Positions 56,860 through 64,000 of a stretch of 64,000 bases of DNA are shown piece after piece. The position numbers and the translations under genes were made by a program. Every line of letters begins with the position of its first letter. The stretch's first letter is position 1. Under the pieces are notes generated by a model. The model had not been told where the DNA came from, ran no database searches, and saw only the letters and a list, made by a program, of their open reading frames with translations. Source of the stretch: Mesorhizobium norvegicum (GTDB lineage Bacteria; Pseudomonadota; Alphaproteobacteria; Rhizobiales; Rhizobiaceae); contig NZ_SMYZ01000021.1 in the NCBI RefSeq assembly GCF_004919685.1, positions 193,203-257,202 of the forward strand. Direction: 5' to 3'.

Positions 56860-57855
56860 ATGTCCAAGCTCAAGGCCAATTTGCTGCTGCTGTTTGCCGC
56901 TGCCTTATGGGGCTTGGGCAATGTCGCGCAAAAGACGGTGCTTGCTCATCTCGACCCGCTGAGTGCCGTCGGCCTGCGCTGCCTGATCGGTGGGCTGCTT
57001 ATGCTGCCTTTCGTCTTGACCGAAAGGCGACTGCCTGCCGGGCCGGGCTATTTTTCCAGCCTGGCCAAGGTGAGCTTGCTATTTGCCATCTCCATCACGC
57101 TTCAGCAGCTTTGCTATCTCGGCGCCACAGTCACAAATGCTAGCTTCCTGGTGAGCACGGCAACGGTGATGACACCACTGGCCGCCTGGCTGCTCATCGG
57201 CGAACGTCCGACAGCGAGCCTTGCCGTCGCCGCGGGGTTGACCGTGCTCGGGGCCCTGCTTTTGTCCGGCGGGATCGCCGGTCTCAGCGGCAGCGATCTC
57301 ACCGCCATCCTGTCGGCTGCCTGCTATGCGCTCTGGATGGTCGAGCTTGGCCGGCACATGCAGACCCATGCGCGGCCGTTCACTGCCGCGGCGACACAGT
57401 TCCTGGGCGCCGCTGCCTTTGCCCTGCCGCTCGGGGAATTGCAAGGCAACCTGTCGCTGGCCGCTGCATTTGCGGCCGGTCCGGAACTCGCAGTCCTCGG
57501 CGTGTTCTCCACCGCAATCGCCTTCGGCATACAGATTGCCGCCCAGCGCTTCACCTCCGCCAGTCATGCCGCGGTGATCGTCAGTGCCGAAAGCGTTTTC
57601 GGGGCGCTGGGCGCGGCGATCTTCCTCGGCGAACGGAACTCACCCGCGGGCGCAATGGGTGCCGCGATCATTCTCGGTGCGATCCTGTCCGTCGCAATGT
57701 CGAACCGAACGCCGCGGGCACGCACGCCCTTGCTGGCCGGTCCTATTCCCTTCGACGCGGCGCCTGCCTTTGTGACTACGCGTGCAGCTTGGGCGGGCGA
57801 TCGTCCCGCCCCCAATTCAGGTTCAATGGAGGAATGTGATGACCCTTGCCGGTGA
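56860..57855 (+). CDS. EamA/DMT-family transporter
   Basis: About 331 residues with ten predicted hydrophobic helices in two EamA repeats. Motifs include FAAALWGLGNVAQK in helix 1 and PLAAWLLIGERPT at the end of the first repeat, mirrored in the second by ESVFGALGAAIFLGERNSPAG. Members move amino acids or metabolites out of the cell; the substrate is unknown. A 40-residue polar C-terminal tail beyond the last helix is unusual. The ATG at 56860 follows GAGGGATG. Its end overlaps the start of the 42-residue ORF and is followed by the DUF1194 gene. Confidence 0.88.
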   Translation: MSKLKANLLLLFAAALWGLGNVAQKTVLAHLDPLSAVGLRCLIGGLLMLPFVLTERRLPAGPGYFSSLAKVSLLFAISITLQQLCYLGATVTNASFLVSTATVMTPLAAWLLIGERPTASLAVAAGLTVLGALLLSGGIAGLSGSDLTAILSAACYALWMVELGRHMQTHARPFTAAATQFLGAAAFALPLGELQGNLSLAAAFAAGPELAVLGVFSTAIAFGIQIAAQRFTSASHAAVIVSAESVFGALGAAIFLGERNSPAGAMGAAIILGAILSVAMSNRTPRARTPLLAGPIPFDAAPAFVTTRAAWAGDRPAPNSGSMEECDDPCR

Positions 57856-57967
57856 TGCGAACGTATTCCAGACCCGACTGCCACCCGGCACGGCGCTGAT
57901 GGCCTCAATCGGCCTGGCAGCGGTCGCCGTGTCGATGGCGGCCGTACTTGTCGCGGGGGTGCTGTGA
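57839..57967 (+). CDS. 42-residue single-helix membrane peptide (predicted small ORF)
   Basis: An ORF of 42 codons with a strong SD (GGAGG about 6 bases before the ATG). The product has a polar head (MTLAGDANVFQTRLPPG) and one hydrophobic helix (LMASIGLAAVAVSMAAVLVAGVL). It starts inside the end of the EamA gene in another frame, and its stop overlaps the ATG of the DUF1194 gene (TGATG). Such tight coupling on both sides supports translation. It resembles no family I know. It may simply be a leader for the downstream gene. Confidence 0.5.
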   Translation: MTLAGDANVFQTRLPPGTALMASIGLAAVAVSMAAVLVAGVL

Positions 57968-58806
57968 TGAACGCGCGGGCAATCCTTCTGTCGCTCGTAC
58001 ATTTGGTATCGGCGCTTCGCGCGACGGAGCGATCCCCCAGAGAGCTGGCAAAGCGGGCCAGTTCATTCCTGAGACTGGCGGGGACACTTGCAGCTTCGGT
58101 GTTTTGGGGACTACAGGCACACGCAGCCGACGTTGATGTTGCCGTTGTATTCGCTGTCGACTTCTCGTCCTCGATCGATCCGGAGATTGCCGACCTGCAG
58201 CGCGAGGGTCATGCTGCAGCGCTCACTTCGCCAGAGATCATAGCAGCCGTCACGCGGAACTACGTTGGCTGCATCAGCGTGGCCTACTTTGAATGGTCGA
58301 GTCCCGGGCACACACGCATTGTGCTGCCGTGGACAAGCATCTGCGGGCTGGAAGATGCCAAGGCGGCTGCGGAGGTGATCAGCAAGAAAGGCGATACCGG
58401 CTATATTCGCAGAGGGCGAAGCGGAACGTCCGTTTCCTCGGCCATCGACGTTGGAAGTCTTCTGCTCGACCAGTTTCCGGGAAAGGCGGCCAAGAAAGTA
58501 ATCGACATCTCTTCCAATGGTGAGAACAACGACGGACTTCCCGTTCAACCGAGCAGGCTGAACGCTATTGCCAAGGGATACACGATCAACGCGATCGCCA
58601 TTCCAACGGAAGATGAGAATCCCGACCAATCATTGGCATCCTATTTTGCCAAATCGGTCATTGGCGGATCCCAAGCCTTTGTCATAACGCCGAAGGGGCC
58701 AAACGACTACGCTATGGCTCTTCGCCGCAAGCTGGTCACGGAAGTAAGCATGAACGTCGACCGGCAATTCCCGCAACAGACGGATGGGCGCTCTTCGCAA
58801 CCGTAA
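57967..58806 (+). CDS. DUF1194 exported von Willebrand A-like protein
   Basis: A 279-residue protein with a long N-terminal region before a signal-like helix (LAGTLAASVFWGLQAHAAD, about residues 37-53). The DUF1194 domain is a VWA-type fold whose MIDAS motif reads AVDFSSSIDPE (DxSxS pattern), with a later RSGTSVSSAID and a conserved GENNDG loop. In studied relatives of VWA proteins metal-dependent protein binding is the role, but for DUF1194 nothing is established. It is coupled with the small ORF upstream and so with the EamA transporter. A 58-bp gap separates it from fliJ on the other strand. Confidence 0.8.
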   Translation: MNARAILLSLVHLVSALRATERSPRELAKRASSFLRLAGTLAASVFWGLQAHAADVDVAVVFAVDFSSSIDPEIADLQREGHAAALTSPEIIAAVTRNYVGCISVAYFEWSSPGHTRIVLPWTSICGLEDAKAAAEVISKKGDTGYIRRGRSGTSVSSAIDVGSLLLDQFPGKAAKKVIDISSNGENNDGLPVQPSRLNAIAKGYTINAIAIPTEDENPDQSLASYFAKSVIGGSQAFVITPKGPNDYAMALRRKLVTEVSMNVDRQFPQQTDGRSSQP

Positions 58807-58864
58807 TTCCGGACATTGAGAGGATTAGCCTAACAGATTTGGACCAACTATCAGCACCACGGCA

Positions 58865-59248
58865 CTACTCCCCACCCCGCTTCTGCGCGATAATATCCAG
58901 GCGCTCGCGGTCGGAGCGTTCGCGCTCGTCGCGGTTGCGCACGTCCTTGTAGGCGCGCTCGACCATGTTGGTGCGGGCGGTCGCGGCGGCGATGAGGCTG
59001 GCTTCTTGCTTCGCGCTTGCCAGGTTCGCCTCCTGGCGGACGACGGCTTGGGCGATGCGGCGGTGGTAGAGATCGGGAAACAGGCCGGAGAGAGAATTGT
59101 CCTGGTCGAAATGCCCGACAAGATCGCGGACTTCGGCCTCGGCGGCACTGGCCGCGGCAAGGAAGGTGGCATGACGGGTTTCGTGCAGCGCCTTCAGCTG
59201 TTCCTGCACCTTGACCAATTTCCTGAGGCGGTCCTTGCGCGGGCTCAT
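58865..59248 (-). CDS. fliJ: Flagellar export protein FliJ
   Basis: A 127-residue, wholly helical coiled-coil protein (RLRKLVKVQEQLKALHETRHATFL, RRIAQAVVRQEANLASAKQEASLI) of the size and charge pattern of FliJ, which links the FliI ATPase ring to the FlhA export gate. Sequence similarity in this family is always low and the call relies on length, coiled coil and location two bases after the fliR stop. The start at 59248 follows the fliR stop in TAGAAATG; the long upstream frame covers fliR in another frame and is dismissed. Confidence 0.82.
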   Translation of the reverse strand: MSPRKDRLRKLVKVQEQLKALHETRHATFLAAASAAEAEVRDLVGHFDQDNSLSGLFPDLYHRRIAQAVVRQEANLASAKQEASLIAAATARTNMVERAYKDVRNRDERERSDRERLDIIAQKRGGE

Positions 59249-59250
59249 TT

Positions 59251-60003
59251 CTATCTTGCCAATGTCAGGTCGACAAAGCCGTCGACGAACAGCGACAGCA
59301 TGGTGCCGACGGCGAAATAGAAGATGATCATGCCGCCGGCTATGATGAAGGGCTGGGAGATGAAATAGATCGGGATTTGCGGGGTCAGCTTGTTGACGAA
59401 GCCGATCGTCAGATTGACGAGAATGGCATAGGCGACAAACGGGCTGCCGAGGCGGATGACCAGGAAGAAGGTGTCCGACACCGTGTCGGTGACATCGACC
59501 AGTGCGGCCTGCGGGTTGAAGAAGATGTTGACTGGCGCGACCGTGTAGGAAGACACCAGCGCGCGTATTATCTCGTGGTCGAAATCGAAGACGAACAGCA
59601 TCAACAGGGCCGAGAACGAGATGATGGCGGCAAGGGCCGCCTGGGGTTCCGGCTCCTCGATCGCCGGTCCGCCCGAGCCACCATAGCCGATCAGCATGGC
59701 GATGGCCGAGCCCATGAAGCGCAGGGCTTCCATGTAGAGCCTGGTCATGGCGCCGATCAGGCCGCCGACCAGGAGTTCCGAGATGATCATCGGCACCAGG
59801 ATCTGCGGGCGCGGATCGACGAAGGGAAAGATCTTGTCCCACAGGAAGGCGAGCAGGCCGCCGGTGGCGGCGACCGCGACGAACAGCCTGACCTGGACCG
59901 GAACGCGGGCGCTGGACAGGCCGGGCATCAGCATGAAGCAGGCGCCGATGCGGCAGAAGGCGAGGAACCCCGCGATGACGACGCCTTGCGAAAGCACGGT
60001 CAC
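59251..60003 (-). CDS. fliR: Flagellar biosynthesis protein FliR
   Basis: A 250-residue membrane protein with about six helices. It has the FliR look: [28 protein letters not shown] near the start, [16 protein letters not shown] in the middle and a late [24 protein letters not shown]. FliR forms the flagellar type III export core with FliP and FliQ. The start is GTG at 60003, which overlaps the flhA stop by four bases, showing translational coupling. fliJ follows it directly. Confidence 0.95.
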   Translation of the reverse strand: MTVLSQGVVIAGFLAFCRIGACFMLMPGLSSARVPVQVRLFVAVAATGGLLAFLWDKIFPFVDPRPQILVPMIISELLVGGLIGAMTRLYMEALRFMGSAIAMLIGYGGSGGPAIEEPEPQAALAAIISFSALLMLFVFDFDHEIIRALVSSYTVAPVNIFFNPQAALVDVTDTVSDTFFLVIRLGSPFVAYAILVNLTIGFVNKLTPQIPIYFISQPFIIAGGMIIFYFAVGTMLSLFVDGFVDLTLAR

Positions 60004-62087
60004 GATATGGTTCCGAGCACCCTGATCTCGACGCCCTTGGCGATTTCGACATGGCTGAGCACCGGCAGCGTGGTGAACAGCCGCTCGATGATCATGCGCA
60101 CATAGGGGCGGGCGTCGGGCGCGGTGACCAGCACGAAACGCTCGCCGGCTTCCAGATATTTCTTGATCGCCTTGGTCGCGTCCTGGCCGAATTCCTCCAG
60201 CTGGCGCGGGTCGATGTCGAACTCGCGCACTTCGCCCTTGGCGTCGCGCTTGAGGCTCTGGTGGAAGGCGAGATCCCAGCGGTTGCCGAGGCGCAGTACC
60301 TTCAGCACGCCGCCCTCGGAGAGGTCACCGCAGATCTGCTGGGCCATGCGGATGCGGACATGCTCGACGATCTGCTCGGTGCGGCGCACATGCGGTGCGA
60401 TCTCGGCGATGGCCTCGATGATCAGGTGCAGATTGCGGATCGAGACACGCTCGGCGAGCAGCAGCTTCAGCACCGCCTGCAGGCCGGGATAGGAGATGTG
60501 CGTGGTGCAGATCTCGTCGGCGAGCTTGCGATATTCCTGGTCCTGCCGTTCGAGCAGCGCCTTCATGTCCTTGTAGGACAGAAGCTGAGGCAGGTTGTTG
60601 CGGATGACCTCGGAGAGATGGGTCAGCAGCACCGACATGTTGTCGGCGAAGGTGTAGTTCTCGCGCTTCAGATCCTCGGCGAAGGCTTCGACCACCGAAT
60701 AGGCGCGCATGCCGAAGGCCGGCTCGCGGATTTCCTCGCCCGGTATTTCGGGGATGTCGCGATTGCCGAGCAGCACCATGATCTCGCCGACACGCATCTG
60801 GTATTCGGCCACCACGGTGCCGTGCACCTTGATCTGGTAGCTCTTCGGCGGGATGGCGAAATCGTCGGCGACACGCACTTCCGGTACGACGAAGCCATAT
60901 TGGGTGGCGAATTTCTTGCGCATCTTGCCCATGCGGAAAACCAGTTCCTGATGCGACGTCAGCAGCCTTGTCGACAGCTGCTTGCCGATCAAAAGCTCGA
61001 TCTCGGCGGTGGCGAGCGAGGCCTTGACCGAATTCTTCTCCTCCTCGACCTTGGTCGCCTTTTCCTGATCCTTGATCGCCTCGGCTTCGGCGAGGGCGCG
61101 GTTGGCGCGCATCGGGATGATGTAGCCGAGGCCGGCCATGCCGGCGGCAAGCGCAAAGAACGGGAACAGCGGCAGGCCGGGCATCAGGCCGAGGAGCACC
61201 AGCAGCGATGCCGCCACGTACAGCGCGCGCGGATGGGCGCCGAGCTGGCCGAACACCGCCTGGTTGGTCGAGCCGCGGGTGCCGCCCTTGGAGACGAGCA
61301 GGCCGGCGGCCAGCGACACGATCAGCGCCGGGATCTGGGTGACGAGGCCGTCGCCGACCGACAGCTTGATGAACACGTCGGCGGCTTCGCCCATGCCCAT
61401 GCCGTGTCTGATGTAGCCGATGGCGATGCCGCCGACGATGTTGATGGCGGTGATGATGAGGCCGGCGATGGCGTCGCCGCGGACGAATTTCGAGGCACCG
61501 TCCATCGAGCCGAAGAAGGAGGACTCTTCCTCCAGTTCGCGACGCCGAAGCTGTGCGGTCTTGTCGTCGATCATGCCGGCGGAAAGGTCGGCGTCGATCG
61601 ACATCTGCTTGCCGGGGATGGCGTCGAGGGTGAAGCGCGCGCCGACTTCGGCGATACGGGTGGCGCCCTTGGTGATGACGATGAAGTTCACCACGATCAG
61701 GATCATGAAGACGATGAGGCCGATGACGAAGTCGCTGGCCATCACCAGCTTGGAGAAGCCGGCGATGACATAGCCCGCGGCGTGGGTGCCCTCATTGCCA
61801 TGCGACAGGATCATGCGCGTGGTGGCGATGTTGAGCGACAGCCGCAGCATGGTGGCGATGAGCAGCACGGTCGGAAACGACGAGAAATCGAGCGGCCGCT
61901 GGATCCACAGCGCCACCATCAGGATCAGCACCGAAAGCGCGATCGAGAAGGCGAGGCCGATGTCGATGAGAAAGGCCGGGATCGGCAAGAACAGCACGGC
62001 CAGGATGATGACGATGCCGATGGCAAAGAAAACGTCGCGGCCATTCTTGGCCACCGCGCCGGGCTGGATGCTTTCGCTGATCGCCAT
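60000..62087 (-). CDS. flhA: Flagellar export-gate protein FlhA
   Basis: A 695-residue protein with the normal FlhA architecture. Eight transmembrane helices fill the first 330 residues, and the FHIPEP signature region is read as [16 protein letters not shown] followed by [20 protein letters not shown] large cytoplasmic domain from about 355 to the end contains [20 protein letters not shown]. FlhA binds late chaperone-substrate complexes and couples proton flow to export. The ATG at 62087 follows GGGGACGAC; the longer frame from 62147 is not supported. It is the first gene of flhA-fliR-fliJ. Confidence 0.97.
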   Translation of the reverse strand: MAISESIQPGAVAKNGRDVFFAIGIVIILAVLFLPIPAFLIDIGLAFSIALSVLILMVALWIQRPLDFSSFPTVLLIATMLRLSLNIATTRMILSHGNEGTHAAGYVIAGFSKLVMASDFVIGLIVFMILIVVNFIVITKGATRIAEVGARFTLDAIPGKQMSIDADLSAGMIDDKTAQLRRRELEEESSFFGSMDGASKFVRGDAIAGLIITAINIVGGIAIGYIRHGMGMGEAADVFIKLSVGDGLVTQIPALIVSLAAGLLVSKGGTRGSTNQAVFGQLGAHPRALYVAASLLVLLGLMPGLPLFPFFALAAGMAGLGYIIPMRANRALAEAEAIKDQEKATKVEEEKNSVKASLATAEIELLIGKQLSTRLLTSHQELVFRMGKMRKKFATQYGFVVPEVRVADDFAIPPKSYQIKVHGTVVAEYQMRVGEIMVLLGNRDIPEIPGEEIREPAFGMRAYSVVEAFAEDLKRENYTFADNMSVLLTHLSEVIRNNLPQLLSYKDMKALLERQDQEYRKLADEICTTHISYPGLQAVLKLLLAERVSIRNLHLIIEAIAEIAPHVRRTEQIVEHVRIRMAQQICGDLSEGGVLKVLRLGNRWDLAFHQSLKRDAKGEVREFDIDPRQLEEFGQDATKAIKKYLEAGERFVLVTAPDARPYVRMIIERLFTTLPVLSHVEIAKGVEIRVLGTIS

Positions 62088-62235
62088 GTCGTCCCCAAAA
62101 CCATTGACTGCCGAGCGCGCGACAGCCCTGTGAGGGTAGCCCGCCAAGCTTGCGCGAGGGTGGGAGACTGGCTAGTTCGAACGATCATGCGCAGGTCGCC
62201 GTGTCGGCCGGCCTCGCAAAGAAGGGGAAGAACCC

Positions 62236-62535
62236 ATGCTTCTGATCATCGGCACCATCCGCTTGCCGCCAAACAAATTGGAGGAAGCCAAGCCCGCAAT
62301 GGAGCGCATGGTTTCCGGTAGCCGCGCCGAGCCCGGTTGCCTCGAATATTCCTACGCGCAGGACGTCTTCGATGCCGGGCTCATCCGGGTCACGGAAATC
62401 TGGAGCGACAGGGCAGCGCTCGACCTCCATTTCGCCTCGCCGCACCTTGCCGACTGGCGCGCAAGCTGGCCGGCGCTTGGCATAGGCGAGCGCAACCTCG
62501 TGCTCTATGAAGCCGGCGAGCCCATGCCGACCTGA
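62236..62535 (+). CDS. Antibiotic biosynthesis monooxygenase (ABM)-domain protein
   Basis: A 99-residue protein with an ABM/YgiN ferredoxin-like fold: IGTIRLPPNKLEEAKPAMERM, RAEPGCLEYSYAQDV and RVTEIWSDRAALDLHF, with the conserved Glu and His. Members are quinol monooxygenases or stress-related dimers; substrate unknown. AGGGGAAG precedes the ATG. It is divergent from flhA with about 150 bases between. Confidence 0.9.
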   Translation: MLLIIGTIRLPPNKLEEAKPAMERMVSGSRAEPGCLEYSYAQDVFDAGLIRVTEIWSDRAALDLHFASPHLADWRASWPALGIGERNLVLYEAGEPMPT

Positions 62536-62728
62536 TCGATCCGCCGACCGGCTGCCTGCCGGTCGCCGGCGAGCGCCGTTGCGTTCCAGTCAAGGCAGTA
62601 ACGGCCGCAAGCTGCCGGTCCATGCCACAATGGCGCCTTGTCTGTCGCCATTGTGGTTGCCATGCCGTGTCGCCGGGCGTATCAGGCGGGCCTTCCATTG
62701 CCCTTTCCGATATCGGCGAGCCGCCCCG

Positions 62729-64000
62729 GTGCTTTCCAGAAACCAACCGCAAGTTTATGCACGCCGGCTGCGCGCGGTGCTGATCAGGTCGCTGCCGCTG
62801 CTCGAGGCGCGCGGCATCGCGGTGGTCATTCTGGCCGGCGTCGTAGGTGTCATGGCGGGCATTTTGGTCACGGCGATGAGCCAGATCGTGCAGGATCTGC
62901 ACGGGCTGTTGTTCGGCGTCCAGCCCGGCGGCCGGCTTTCCGCCATGTTCTCGCTCGCCAATCCGATGCAGGCGCTGATACCGGCGATCGGCGGCATCCT
63001 GCTTGGGCTGACGGTGGTCTGGCTCAGGATACGGAAATTCCGCACGCCGATCGACCCGATCGAAGCCAATGCACTCTACGGTGGGCGCATGTCGCTGACC
63101 GACACCTTCATCATTGCCGGCCAGACCATGATCTCCAGCGGTTTTGGCGCCTCGGTCGGGCTGGAAGCCGGCTACACGCAGGTCGGCTCCGGCCTGGCAT
63201 CGCGGCTGGCTGGCATTTTCAGGCTGCGCCGCAACGATGTCCGCATCCTGGTCGGCTGTGGTGCGGCCGGCGCCATCGCCGCCGCCTTCGATGCACCGCT
63301 GACCGGCGCCTTCTACGGCTTCGAACTGGTCATCGGCATCTACTCGGTCGCCAATGTCGCACCTGTCATGACCGCCGCAATCTGCGCCTCTCTGACCGCC
63401 GAAATGTTCGGCGGCGTGCCGTTTCCGCTCGAGCTTTCCGGCCTGCCGGCGCTCACCGCCAGCCAGTACGTGCCGTTCCTGCTGCTTGGCCTGCTCGGCG
63501 GTGCCGCCTCGATCGCCATCATGCATCTGGTGACACTGATCGAGCGCGGTTTCGCCAGGCTGTCGATCGATGCGTCGCTGCGCCCCGTCATTGGCGGCGT
63601 CATCGTTGGCTTGTTGGGGCTGATCACGCCGCAGGTCCTGTCCAGCGGCCATGGCGCGCTGCATCGCGAATTCTCGATGAATTACGGGCTGGCCGTGGTG
63701 GCCAGCGTCTTCGTGCTCAAACTGGCGGCATCGGCGGTCTCGCTGGGTTCGGGCTTCCGCGGCGGGCTGTTCTTCGCCTCGCTGTTCCTCGGCGCGCTGC
63801 TCGGCAAGGCGTTTGCGGATGTCATGGTTGTCGTCTCGCCGGCAACCGGCATCGACCCTGCCGTTGCCGCCGTCGTTGGCATGACGTCGCTTGCCGTCGG
63901 TGTCGTCGGCGGTCCGCTGACGATGACTTTCCTGGCGCTGGAATCGACCCGCGACCTGACGCTGACCGGTGTCGTGCTGGCCGCCTCGATCATGTCGGCG
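62729..64000 (+). CDS. ClC-family chloride channel or transporter, N-terminal part
   Basis: The open frame runs from a GTG at 62729 to the window end without a stop (about 424 codons). It has the ClC core: GFGASVGLEAGYTQVGSG, which is the selectivity-filter region with the common GxEGP read as GLEAG, then CGAAGAIAAAFDAPLTGAFYGFE, and later GSGFRGGLFFASLFLGALLG. Multiple hydrophobic helices are present. The product moves chloride or another halide or anion across the inner membrane; H+-coupling cannot be judged. No upstream ATG in frame was found and the SD is weak, so the start is uncertain. Further domains (such as CBS) may lie outside the window. Confidence 0.85.
   Translation, partial: MLSRNQPQVYARRLRAVLIRSLPLLEARGIAVVILAGVVGVMAGILVTAMSQIVQDLHGLLFGVQPGGRLSAMFSLANPMQALIPAIGGILLGLTVVWLRIRKFRTPIDPIEANALYGGRMSLTDTFIIAGQTMISSGFGASVGLEAGYTQVGSGLASRLAGIFRLRRNDVRILVGCGAAGAIAAAFDAPLTGAFYGFELVIGIYSVANVAPVMTAAICASLTAEMFGGVPFPLELSGLPALTASQYVPFLLLGLLGGAASIAIMHLVTLIERGFARLSIDASLRPVIGGVIVGLLGLITPQVLSSGHGALHREFSMNYGLAVVASVFVLKLAASAVSLGSGFRGGLFFASLFLGALLGKAFADVMVVVSPATGIDPAVAAVVGMTSLAVGVVGGPLTMTFLALESTRDLTLTGVVLAASIMSA

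Noticed and set aside
60051..62321. 756-residue open frame on the plus strand across flhA
   Set aside because: Antisense to flhA, with low-complexity Asp/His/Gly-rich text and no domain or SD.

Overview
The window looks like chromosomal DNA of a Rhizobiales (Hyphomicrobiales) bacterium, most probably Mesorhizobium or a close relative. The evidence is high GC content throughout, a Brucella-type Omp10 lipoprotein, homospermidine synthase, a DUF1127 protein, a rhizobial-style flhA-fliR-fliJ run, and palindromic intergenic repeats of the sort scattered through Mesorhizobium genomes. The genus is inferred; no rRNA or tRNA gene is present to fix it. I see no plasmid, phage, transposase, CRISPR array or symbiosis gene, so this is mainly core genome with some accessory patches.

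Layout. 1-5500: the end of hisN, an AraC regulator with an apparent frameshift, two small proteins, an alpha/beta hydrolase, a small heat-shock gene with a heat-shock promoter and a probable RNA thermometer, and threonine aldolase. 5700-12300: gltB-gltD (glutamate synthase). 12300-22000: envelope genes (SGNH-fold protein, lytic transglycosylase, galU, an outer-membrane barrel, kdsD, NfeD/QmcA) and hemH. 22000-32500: a LysM-tagged 5'-nucleotidase, omp10, homospermidine synthase, a heme-dependent N-demethylase-like gene with a YciI partner, pabB-pabC, a membrane-anchored helix-hairpin-helix protein and pepF. 32600-40000: a TacA-like sigma-54 activator, a DUF882 murein-hydrolase-like protein, a small basic secreted protein, eda, trhO, a DUF533 protein, then a candidate small RNA. 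40000-52700: an SDR, an aminotransferase, acetyltransferases, a CDF metal exporter, a DenD-like dehydrogenase, a NicO/DUF1007 metal pair, LysR plus amidase, ornithine decarboxylase behind a speF-like leader, and an SCP2 protein. 52800-62100: flagellar genes (FlgN-like, rod-binding FlgJ-like, fliJ, fliR, flhA) split by an unrelated block, namely a BTAD/TPR regulator divergent from an EamA transporter, a 42-codon membrane peptide ORF and a DUF1194 secreted protein. 62200-64000: an ABM monooxygenase and a ClC channel cut by the window end.

Connections. Ornithine decarboxylase makes putrescine, the substrate of homospermidine synthase, so the window holds both steps from ornithine to homospermidine, about 24 kb apart. 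GalU, KdsD, the beta-barrel, the lytic transglycosylase and the DUF882 protein all serve the cell envelope. CDF and NicO/DUF1007 are two separate metal-handling units within 4 kb.

The most interesting non-coding items are the CtrA-type site upstream of an anti-Shine-Dalgarno-bearing, terminator-ended candidate sRNA (39842-39949), the sigma-32 promoter plus ROSE-like element of hsp20 (3741-3875), the speF-like leader (about 50180-50407), and three copies of one palindromic repeat, each at the 3' end of a plus-strand gene.
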